Under the pieces are notes generated by a model that made no database searches, was not told where the DNA came from, and was given only the letters and a program-made list of their open reading frames with translations. A DNA stretch of 64,000 bases from positions 343,133 through 407,132 of the forward strand of contig JAIWWG010000022.1 of NCBI GenBank assembly GCA_025435555.1. Reading direction: 5' to 3'. Origin of the DNA: Chytriomyces cf. hyalinus JEL632. Lineage: Eukaryota > Chytridiomycota > Chytridiomycetes > Chytridiales > Chytriomycetaceae. This document shows positions 12,174 to 21,567 of this stretch, one piece after another. The number at the start of each line of letters is the position of its first letter. Positions within the stretch are counted from its first letter, which is position 1. The translations under genes were made by a program, and so were the position numbers.

Positions 12174-13178
12174 ATGGATACGAGCATGCGCAACACAAAC
12201 GAGCACGCCCTGCTGGACATGTGGCCCCACGCGAACGCAAACGCAAACGCGAACGCGCAGCATCTGGATCTGCACTTCGCCATGCGTCCCTACCCACCAG
12301 CAATGCCCTCCGTGTGCTGTCACTGCGTCCACAACACACCCGGCACTAGCACTACCTATCTGGCAAATGGTGCATGGCAACGCTTGGCATTGGCGTCTGA
12401 TTGCTCATCAGCGAGCCCTAAATTCCAATCCGCCATATCCCCCCTAGACCTGACTATGTTTGCAATGTGGCCTGAATTCGGCGACTGTCTGCAGATACCG
12501 AGCAACGAGCACGAGCAGACGTTCGAGCACAGCGCGGCTATGGATTTGGCATCACGGGAGCTGTGCGCGGTACTCGGACTGCCGTATACGGGGTCGTCGC
12601 CAGAGTCTGCAGGGAGCGATATTGCTGCCACCGGCTGCGGAATTCGACAGTCACAGATGCATCAGGCCGGCTGCGGCCCGTACGTCAGTCACACACCCAG
12701 CAGCAACGCAAACACCACCGCCGCCACACATAACCATCGCAATCTCCCGCGCAGTCGGTTTAGCAAGGAGACCCTGGCGCTGCTGAAGCTCGAGTACGCG
12801 ACGAACCCTGTGCCGGCACCCACGCGCATTACTGCATTGGCCGCCCAGCTGGACGCGACGCCGGCCAAGGTCAAGGTCTGGTTCCAGAACTACCGCGCCG
12901 CGCGCAAGGGCAAGGGTGACATTCCCCCCGATCTCGCCACCCATCTCGCCGCAAAGAACAAGCCACGCGACCGCATGCCCAGGTCTGCAGTCGAGACGCT
13001 CTGGCGCGAGTTCCACACCAATCCCATCCCGTCGTTTGACCGCATTGTGCGTCTAGCATGCGAGCTCAAGAGATCACCGAAACAGGTCAAGACATGGTTC
13101 CAGAACGCCCGCGCCAGAGCTGTGGCGCCGCCTCATCCGTCCGCATCTCCCACCAGCAGCGACCTGGGGAGCTTGTGA
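12174..13178 (+). CDS. Double-homeodomain transcription factor
   Basis: From the ATG at 12174 the frame gives 334 residues without introns. An earlier in-frame ATG at 11877 is rejected because it reads through a CTG microsatellite. Two homeodomain-like units lie in the C-terminal half. The first starts near SRFSKETLALL and ends with KVKVWFQNYRAARKGK. The second starts near MPRSAVETLWREF and ends with QVKTWFQNARARA. Both keep the helix-3 WFQN core that contacts DNA. The N-terminal half contains a (NA)5 repeat and His/Ser/Thr-rich, low-complexity sequence. The protein is presumably nuclear. Two homeodomains in one fungal protein is unusual. The gene sits between unrelated lectin genes. Confidence 0.8.
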   Translation: MDTSMRNTNEHALLDMWPHANANANANAQHLDLHFAMRPYPPAMPSVCCHCVHNTPGTSTTYLANGAWQRLALASDCSSASPKFQSAISPLDLTMFAMWPEFGDCLQIPSNEHEQTFEHSAAMDLASRELCAVLGLPYTGSSPESAGSDIAATGCGIRQSQMHQAGCGPYVSHTPSSNANTTAATHNHRNLPRSRFSKETLALLKLEYATNPVPAPTRITALAAQLDATPAKVKVWFQNYRAARKGKGDIPPDLATHLAAKNKPRDRMPRSAVETLWREFHTNPIPSFDRIVRLACELKRSPKQVKTWFQNARARAVAPPHPSASPTSSDLGSL

Positions 13179-13454
13179 CAATTTTTTTTTTTTTTTTTTT
13201 TCCTTTTTCTTTTCCCGATCCGCCGCCGCCAACAATAAACAATAGAAGCAAATGTCTGTGTTTTTTGCATTTTTGCATTCGCTCAGACTCACGAAACTCG
13301 TCTAATCACTCTCACTTGTCAGCTGATCACTATCGCTCTAATCACAAAATTTAAAATCTGAAGAACCAAAAACGCAACAACACAAGGGCAAAGAACAAAC
13401 AGTAAATAACAAAAAAAAAAAAAAAAATTACAACAGCCGAAAAACCGGGTAAAA
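13179..13454. other. Intergenic with poly(T) and poly(A) runs
   Basis: A run of about 23 T just after the homeobox stop and a run of about 17 A near 13411 flank AATAAA at 13233. These mark the 3' ends of two convergent genes. Confidence 0.5.
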
Positions 13455-16400
13455 TCATAAGGCTTGAATAAACTGCCCCAACGCATCCCGCATCACGAGA
13501 CGGATTCCAACAGGCTTGGTGTTTTCAATGGAGGCAGTCAACGGCAGTGTGCCCGTGTAAGTGGGCTTGAAGTACTTGTACGTGTAGTTTCCGGCATAGT
13601 TTTGTACCTCCAGCGTCATTGTACTTTGAACCAGGCGCAGAATGGCCGGACCGTACCTGTTTGAATTCAAGGTTACTGTTAGTTATCCACCCTGCCAAAG
13701 AGAGAGAGACACGACTTATTGGTGCTCAATCCACTTACTTTAACGGCGTTTTTGGTGCGTACACAACCCGTGCACCCACTTGCAGCGTCCCATTGGGATA
13801 CATGACCGCGTTCTGCATGGTGTGCCCGTACAGCAGGAACGGGTTGGTTTGATTGAGTTGTGTCACGATAAACGGCCCATGCGACCAAAGCTTGTCCAAG
13901 ACTGTGTTTTGCTCCGTGCATCGAATTGTAGTTCCATTCAGCCCAAGGCACGTGTCCTGCGAGTTGATGGACGATAAGAGCCCGTCGCTGTAGTGGCGCC
14001 ATTGAATGTCACCCCCAAGCGAGGGAGTCATGGGTTGCGACACGTCGCGGTAGTGCTGTGTAACATAGTTGTACGTCCAGTTTCCAGGGAGGACAGCTCC
14101 AGTCAGTAGATGCTTCATGGGAGCAGACAAGAGGGTTGCAAGCTGGCATGGATAACAGTCGTCGCATTGCGTAACGGCCCTGTCGTACAACACCCATCCG
14201 TTGTATTCATACGTTAATCCCCATGCATGCGTGCTCTCATCCCCATTCGCAATGGCATCTTCACTCGTCGCATCTTCCGCTAGAAACTCGCCGTAAATGC
14301 TGACATACACGCGTGTCAACTGCTTGATTTGCGTGCTCCAAATGAGCGTGCTGCGAGAGTCCTTGATGCCAAACGATCCGTCCGCCAAAAACATCCCACG
14401 GTACGGCGCCTGCCCGTACCGCAGGTCTGCTGTCCGAGATTCCCACATGATGCGCGAGCCGTCGTAAAATACAAGGTTCCCCGTCGGTGCTAGGTACAGC
14501 GTGTACGTCCGGTTATTCCCGGCTTCGTCTTGTCCGATGGATTGAAGCGCTTGAGACTGCTTCAAAACTGATTGGCACCCCGTGTTGTAGAGTGTGTCGC
14601 CAATGACGGTCATGCCGCTTGGGAGGCTGTTGTGCGGATCGACTTGGCCGGGCGCGTTTTCATCAGTAGGGTTCACTGAAGGATACAGAGATGAGAATGG
14701 AAACTTGTATCCCAGCTTGTTGGTGGACTTTAACGACGACCAGATTTGAACTTCGTACCCATCAATCACAGAAAGCTCGCCATCCCGATCGGCACCAATG
14801 TGAAGTCTGTATTTAAACGAGGCTCCATTCATTCCAATGGTATACTGTTGCAAATGATGCGGTTGAGTGCTCCAAACAGGTGCCCAGTAACTAGTGTCAT
14901 TGGCAAAAACACCTTGGCCCCAAAGAGTCAGCTGTCCCTTGCTTGTAATGTTCAGTAATGACCCACTCAGTGCATAATCCCCAGAGCGCCATAATGGAGC
15001 ATCATTGTTTCCAAGGAAGATGCCAATCTGCTTTGTGGATGTCAAAAACGCGAGTGTGTAATCCACTCCTGAGGATGAGTCGCAAATGATGTTGATAGTG
15101 TTTGGCTTCTGACGGTTGCAGCCAACGCCATAGGAGAGCTTCGGGTCTGAATTGAAAGGAATGGAAACACCGTAGGGAAGCGTGTTGAGAGCGCTGTAGA
15201 CGCGTGCCGGGTTTGGTGTGAATCCGGGAAGTTTCGACCCACAAGGAACCAATTCCAGCTCGCAATTGACACCAGATGACGACACCTTTTGCACTTCCGC
15301 CACGTAAAAGTTGATGCCGCCGCTCACTGTAGTGCAGGCGTGCGGAACCAGCAGAGACTTAACAGGTGTACGACACACGACCCAGCGACAGCTGTTGGCA
15401 GGAACGTACAAGGTTTGATCCACACCTGTGGTAATACTGATGGACTTTGTAAACTCGTGCGCGACAGTGTTCACTTTCGTCGAGCCAACGGTGGTAGTAA
15501 GGTCATTGTTTCGATTGTCCACGGCACTACGGTCAATGTTGCTACCAACTGTCGAGCCAACAGTCACGCCGCGCATGTCTTGCTTTGTGCTGGCCCATCC
15601 TGCCGTTTCTGTCGACCCCGTGAGCAAAGACTGGCTGATAGTGTCTGCGTTTCTGGTGGTGGAGGTGTCAGAATGCGAGTGGCCGTCCATCATGGCCCTG
15701 GAGCCCCCGTGGCTTTCAATGTATCCCGTTTGCGCATTTTGAGCATCCTTTTGCACGGTCGCGACACGGCCAAACGAGGTTTGTTGTTGACTGCAGTGGT
15801 TTGTGCTTCGCCGGTCCTTGATGTTTGTGCGGCTGATGGTGAATGTGAAGTGGAAGCCGCGCTCAGTTGTTTTCACATGGTCATGGCTGTACGAAGCAGA
15901 AACATGCACGATTCCCCAGAACGCATCAGCTTCCACAGACACACCAATGTGGTCCGAGTCTTTGATTTCCGTGACAACATCGCACGTGACGGACAGCTGC
16001 GCCATGTTCTGGTTGCTCTCCCCGGTCTCGTTGGTGTTGTCAAAAATTTGCGTCGTGTCATGGCCAGACTCGGTTGTTGTGTCGACTCCTGTCTCATGGG
16101 ACAGCAAGTGGTAGTCTTGCGTGTCCCATGTGGTGGTGCCGGTTTCTTGGCGATCGGTGCCATCTGTGTGCGCACGCTCCGTGGCGCTTTCGTGCGAGTT
16201 TTGGATAGTGTTCTGGATCTCGGCTGTTTTGCTGCCAGACAATTCAGAGCTGTTGGTGTGCTGCATAGATGACTCGAGGTTTTTGGAAATCTGGTCGCTG
16301 TGAGTTACGGAGGTGGAGGATCCCCACGAGGTGGAGTTTGCAGAGGTGTAGGAAGTGGAGATTGCATCCGAGACGCTCATCATCCAGGAGCTTGTTGTTG

Positions 16401-17034
16401 TAGTGGAAGAGGAGATTGTGATGGCGCAAGGTTTGTCCGTGTTGGGGCAGCTGACACCGGTGGATGAGGCAATATTGAAGCCGTTGCCTTGGCCCGTGCG
16501 CACGAGGATGGAGCCTGCGGGCATTCCTGTCAGTAGATCGTGGTACGGGTTGGCGGACATGTGCTTGCTGACCTAGAAGGAAGCAGCCAAATAATGTTTT
16601 AGGGAGAATGATCATTTGTTGGTGTATAAGGAGGCGTACTAATGGCAGACAGGAGTAGGGATTCGGAGCGGTGGCAGCATCGATGGCGCGTCGCGAATTG
16701 TATGTAAAGGATCGACGCTTGGCAGCGTTGGGGTCCGAGAAGGTGATACCGGGACATTTGGCATCGTTAGCGCCTTGGTCGTTCTGCAAACGGATCAAGA
16801 CATTTAGTCAGCAGCGGCGGCGGCGGCAGAAGTCATAAACCCTAAAACATTTACAGTGGGGCTTGTTGCGGTAGCCCATTTCGTGACAGCGTCCTTGTTA
16901 ATTTGGCTCATGCACTGATTCACGGCGTCCATTTCAGCATCTCGCCTGACGCGGTTTGATGGTCCTTGATTGGAGGCGAGGGCGATTGCATTTGCGGCGA
17001 GTGTAGTGGCACCAAGGACGGATAAAAGGACCAT
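13455..17034 (-). CDS. Secreted bulb-type lectin protein 2 (paralogue of lectin 1)
   Basis: Four exons on the minus strand, 17034-16855, 16783-16640, 16572-13739 and 13656-13455, give 1,119 residues. All three introns (71, 67, 82 nt) interrupt the same codons as in lectin 1. The final exon is exactly 202 nt in both genes. The N-terminus is a signal peptide (MVLLSVLGATTLAANAIA). The body repeats the lectin 1 layout: conserved NPYHDLLTGM, a long Ser/Thr-rich region, bulb-lectin strands (LYLAPTGNLVFYDG, TLIWSTQ), and a Cys-rich part. Likely secreted and carbohydrate-binding. Lectins 1 and 2 lie in opposite orientation about 6 kb apart, with another lectin and the homeobox gene between them. Confidence 0.85.
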
Positions 17035-17148
17035 GGATGCAGGATGGCGGCGGGGGTTGGCTTGACGCGCGAGAGACGGGATGGGAACAGGATTGTTGGC
17101 GGGAGGGACATCTTGTGGATTTGTCGGATATTTAAAGCATCAATCAAA

Positions 17149-17185
17149 CTGAAATTTGTTTTGCTCAAACTCAAAATCAAACTGT
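17149..17185. promoter_or_regulatory. Three TCAAACT motifs upstream of lectin 2
   Basis: TCAAACT, the complement of AGTTTGA, occurs three times in 36 bp, 115-150 nt upstream of the ATG at 17034 on the minus strand. Confidence 0.4.
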
Positions 17186-17837
17186 ACGCACACGACCTGC
17201 ACTGACGGAGATTTTTCAGCAGAGGGATATGCCCAAGCGCCAGTTGATGAGTGGGATATGGGCACACGGCGGCTCCTCTGTTCGCTTGTCGAGGTTATTC
17301 TTCTCAGCATTTTCCCGGGTCTCAAAAAAACAAACCGCCGTGGCTGGTGCTTCTGCCATACGTTAAACCTACGCGCTGTCTCAAGCTATCAAGCTTAATC
17401 TGTGGTTCTTGCAAATCACGTCATATGTCACAGAGCAGGATTTCGTCGTGACCAAACAAGTCAAGGTGCCAAAGGCAGGAATAAAATCGCGCTTTACAAA
17501 TAAAGAGTTTAAAACATGAGTAAGGAATGCAGGAGAATGATGCGGAAGCAAAGTGCGTGCCTCGTTATTTTGCTTCAAAAGAGTTGGTTGTTGTTTCCTG
17601 ATGGCCCAAAAATTCATGCGTGCCGATTCAACCTCTTGTCGGCATCACCAGCTTTTTTCCGTTTCGAAGGGCCAAACGAAAGGCCCATGTTTTGCAACTG
17701 AATCGCCAGTTTTGAGTCCAGGAGTCAGCTTATATTTCAATCTGTGGGAATGTCAGTTTGTTTTGTACTGAAAAACCCTAACGCAAACGGTGGCTCAGAA
17801 CCCATATATCCACTGTTACGCACACAGAAATGTGTGA
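17186..17837. other. Intergenic, no gene seen
   Basis: About 650 bp separates the lectin promoter from a Crinkler-like relic. Short frames in several registers have no recognisable content. Confidence 0.55.
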
Positions 17838-19004
17838 GTGAGAAATGCGCGTCGCTGCAGAGCGATTACCTCCGGGCAGTTCCTCAAGCACAAAAGGTGG
17901 ATGCGCAACAAAAGTTGGTCGGGTTCAAAGTCACGTTGCACCAACGTTTCAAATTTACATAAATATGAATCGAGTGTTTGGTTCCTTCTGGTTGGAAGAG
18001 GCCAGCCGGCCTTCGACGGTGTCGGTGCTGATAAGGTCAAGATCAGCACTGATGGGGATGTTGCGGACTTGAGGAAGAAAGTGCGGGAGGAGAATCAAAG
18101 GATTATCGAAGGAGTGGCTGCGCATTTGAAGGTCTACTCAACCAAGGACGACATCACCGATCCTGCGAATGCGCTCAAAGTCAGGGCGCTGATTGGTGAT
18201 GGAGGAGGGACCGAGGATATGCCGCTGTTTGTCGTCGTGCCGAAAAAGACTCATAAGCGTTCTCTACGGTCAATAGTTCCCGCTTCCGTGGATGTCAATG
18301 TTCATTGGAAAGACGAACCACCAACTATCGATGCACTGAGTCAAGGGTAAATGTTCTTTGTGAATCAATCTGATGCTGTTCATCGCTTCAAATTCTATCG
18401 GGCCACTAAGAAAGCTGGGCTAACATCGGTCATCCCCATTGCCGACAACGTGCTTGGTTTGGCCAAATCGGAGTTTGGACATTGCAAATCAAAGGAGACG
18501 TGGCCCGACGCTGCCACAAGGGATAATTTCCAGCAAACACTCTGCAACTGCCACACGATCGCAATAGAGTTTCACAATGGAGCGCTGTTTGAAGACACAT
18601 TTGATGCTATGATGATCAAGCTTTTGTGTAAGGCGCTGAAGGACGTGTTTGTCATTCAGCCAGCTATTCTATCAACGCCCCCGAGCAGAGTCAGCGACTT
18701 CTTAGATGATTTGACAGAAGTTGCTGGCCCTGTCTTCATTGTGCTCGACAAAATTGAAAAAGCTTTCCACCGTGATATCAACTCTCTTGACGACTTTCAA
18801 CAACGCGAACAGTTTCTCTTCTTCTGCAACGGAATTCTCGACAGTTGGTTCACTATGAAGAATGTAGTCTTTGTTGTGGTTGGACATGCCTCGTATCTCA
18901 ACTACGTTGGGCCGAGACCGTGGTGCAGCTACAAATTCGAGCGTTTGAATACCGCTGCTTGCCTGAACATAGGGGTTGAGAAAAATCAAGGTTTTTTGTG
19001 CTGA
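17838..19004 (+). pseudogene. Crinkler (CRN)-type gene, broken
   Basis: The upstream frame (to 18350) carries a ubiquitin-like Crinkler N-terminal domain, from VWFLLVGRG to MPLFVVVP. After an in-frame TAA at 18348 the same frame resumes at 18351. It encodes the associated NTPase-like region, with VIPIADNVLGL, an F..TLCNCHTIAIEF segment and FIVLDKIEKAF. In the family the Walker-B-like motif usually reads FIVLDEIG, so K replaces the acidic residue here. The obvious ATG near 17965 is one base out of frame with the domain. The frame ends at 19004 without a normal C-terminus. Crinklers are modular effector-type proteins known from oomycetes and chytrids. This copy looks dead. Confidence 0.6.
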
Positions 19005-19331
19005 ATAAATTGATTGTTATCTTTTCCTATCATCTGGACAGTGGTCATTCCCGCAGAGTTTAGAATGGGGTTTTTTTTTGTGATCTTTTTTTTTTTTTTG
19101 TTCAAAGGCATTGACTTTACTTTCTGTTTCAACAGACATCTCCCACTACAAGAAGGAGATTGCTGACATGTACAAGAAGTAGAGGTCTTCATGAATCGGT
19201 GAGGACAAGTGGGCGTATATCGGAAATACGTTCAAATGGTGACCTGTTCATCCTTACCAATTTTTTTGACCAATAAATGTTTGCCGCTGAGATCGCTTTT
19301 GTGTGACCGTTGCTCTCGCGCATTCAAAATG

Positions 19332-19485
19332 TATCTGGCTTACCAGTCTGACTCGGCTGTTGGTATCTTGCATCTGATATATTAATCAAGAATTGAACAA
19401 ACCATCCAGGTATCTCAGGGAAAATCAGTTGACAGGAACCATTCCAACTGAACTCGGCCGGCTTACAAGTCTGCAAATTCAGTTG
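19332..19485 (+). pseudogene. Leucine-rich-repeat remnant
   Basis: One register near 19409 reads as a classic repeat unit, NQLTGTIPTELGRLTSLQ. A second trace (LTSLTRLLV) sits upstream at about 19340 with a stop between. The surroundings are non-coding. This is a decayed piece of a plant-type LRR gene. Confidence 0.5.
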
Positions 19486-19490
19486 GTACC

Positions 19491-20012
19491 ATGAATGTGA
19501 TGAGTTCTAAATTAGTGACCAAATTATGCAGGTCGCTTTCCTGTCCAGCGAGTGTTTTAATTTATTTTGAATATCTTTTCGAGAGGCAGTGTATTTCCGA
19601 GCCCCTGTTCGCAGATTGTTCATACATGCGAAACCAGAAATGGTTGAATTTGAATTTGGCTTTATGTGACATGGGAGTGATGTTCTGGTTCGAGACCATC
19701 AGCTTCATCACCACCTGCTCCATTGTGATCAGTGACCAATATACAATGTCGCGTGTCCGACAATCAATTGAATACAACAAAGAGAGAAGAAATGAGAAGC
19801 ATTTGAGGAGGTCTGCGAGTGAAAAGTAAGGATTTACGAGATTGTGTTTCAAAGTGGGCAGCAGGATTAAGGCGGCCGGCAGCTTCATCATTCTGCATTC
19901 GCCAACAGAACGCGTCCAATCCCTGTGGCATTACGCAGAATACATTCTGGGGTTCGGATAAGCTCGATTTCCTATGCTGCGAGGCGGCCATATGATATAA
20001 CACCCCCAATCT
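19491..20012. other. Intergenic, no supported gene
   Basis: An open frame at 19491-19829 (112 codons) has an aromatic, hydrophobic middle but no family feature and no splice-supported extension. I do not call it a gene. Confidence 0.4.
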
Positions 20013-20028
20013 TTTCACGGGCGAAATC

Positions 20029-20195
20029 GGCCGATTTATCAGTCGAAAACGGCGACGATGCGGCGACGATACACGACCGATAAATCGGCCGAGATCCGGA
20101 CGCTCACGCCATTCGGCCGATGTTCTTCCGATTTATCGGTCGAACATCGGAAACCTATCGGCCGTATCTCGCAAGCATATCGGCCGCGTATCTGC
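20029..20195. repeat. Left subterminal CGGCCG array
   Basis: CGGCCG occurs five times, mostly as CGGCCGAT, with TTATCGG and CGATAAATCGG variants between. It mirrors the array at 25060-25345. Confidence 0.6.
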
Positions 20196-20300
20196 AAACC
20201 AGTCGATGAACGGTCAACCCAAAAGCTGGATTTATGGGCAGTAAAATAAAATATTTATCGTTCGTAAAGTTAAAAATTTATTATGTATAAAATGAGCACT

Positions 20301-20340
20301 CGTCGCAAGACCAGCTGTCGCAAGACCACCCGTCGCAAGG
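20301..20340 (+). repeat. GTCGCAAGACCA short tandem repeat
   Basis: Two full copies and one partial copy of GTCGCAAGACCA lie just beyond the 3' end of the transposon's minus-strand gene. Confidence 0.6.
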
Positions 20341-20369
20341 AACAATGCCGCTGTTGAGGTGAGCAGCGA

Positions 20370-21499
20370 TTATACCCCTTCGTTCTCATCATTTGAGTCA
20401 GCGGCTGCCTGTGGGCCCTGATCTGTGTATGTTGCCAGATCTAAGGCCTTGATCCGTTCCAGTTCAGCAGGACCCCCCGGCCCAAGACCTGCAATGCGCC
20501 TCATCTCCTCGATGAGGATCGCAAAGTAGGGAACCCTCACCCTCAACATACCACGGACTCTGCGCTGTGTGAAGGTGAGTATTTATATTCGTGTCACAAT
20601 TGCGAAACATCGTGAAACACTTACCATCAACGCTGCACGCTTCAGAACGTCATTCGTCAACTTGCACCTATCACCGAATACAACTACAGCGTATTTTTGA
20701 AGGGTGAGATTAGCGGTGTTTTTATTGTAGTGTCCTTTGATCTATTAATGCAAAGTTAGTTCAGCACAACAGAGCCATTCATACTCAATGCCATCAACTC
20801 ACCTTCTTCACCATAGTGTCGCGAGCGCTTCGAAATGAGCTCTTGATCTCTTCAATAAACATGGTGCGCTGATCTTCATTGTATGTTGCAATCAAGGGTC
20901 CCCATTCTGTTTCAAGGTGATGCTGAATGTGAAGAAGCAGAGTTAATAAAGATGAATATCAATAGGACTTGTTTTCACCTCTATCTTAGTGAGATTTGGT
21001 TTCAGAACGTACTTGGTGGCAGTTGCGACAAAATATTTCTCATTTGCACGTTTGATGTCTGTCCTCAACGCTTTTGGAATTGTCTCACGCATCTTGGGCA
21101 CAAAGCTATTGCTGAGCATAGCAATAGACTGCCTCAAAGCTGTGGTTTCACTGTTACTGTATTCAGCCTGCTCTTGAAACTGTTCTTTCAGATCTCTGAT
21201 CACAGAGACAAAGGGCTGCATATCTGAATTTGAATGAGACAGTGAGGTGAGAAACATCATGTAGTGAAAGGCAACATACCAATCTGAGTTGATGGACCAG
21301 CCTGAAGAGGTGAGTTGGAGAATCTGGCAGGTCCCCTTTGTTGGGGGCTGAATTGGTCAAACTCTTCATCCTGATGACGAGGGCGGTAAGAAACTGGCTG
21401 GCCAGTAGATCCCTGGAAAGTAAAGCTGATTGACCCCTGTGCAGTGGAAGATACACTGTATCAGATCACCCTTGCATGCTGATCAGTTCTGAGGCTCAT
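20370..21499 (-). CDS. Transposon partner protein of unknown function
   Basis: Six exons read on the minus strand: 21499-21470, 21436-21280, 21223-20979, 20922-20803, 20741-20625 and 20564-20370. They total 864 nt, giving 287 residues with an exact frame. The first intron is only 33 nt, the others 55-61 nt. The N-terminus is Gln/Pro/Ser-rich. The middle is helical and charged (for example IRDLKEQFQEQAEY and NSFVPKMRETIPKALR). The C-terminus has LRVRVPYFAILIEEMRR and an acidic tail. I recognise no domain. It is transcribed away from the transposase from a promoter of about 70 bp. That suggests a helper or regulatory role in the element; this is inference. Confidence 0.65.
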
Positions 21500-21510
21500 T
21501 TTTCTTTGCT

Positions 21511-21560
21511 CCAATTTGTTCCGACATGCCCAATTTGTTCTGTGATTCATCCCAATTTGT
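21511..21560. promoter_or_regulatory. Bidirectional promoter with three CCAATTTGT repeats
   Basis: CCAATTTGT occurs at 21511, 21530 and 21552 in the same orientation, between the divergent starts at 21499(-) and 21568(+). The spacing of 19 and 22 bp is about two helical turns. Confidence 0.55.
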
Positions 21561-21567
21561 GCCCAAC

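Noticed and set aside
15289-16272. A 327-codon open frame on the plus strand
   Set aside because: It is antisense to lectin 2, whose frame, introns and paralogue are well supported; its composition is a shadow of the Ser/Thr-rich sequence.
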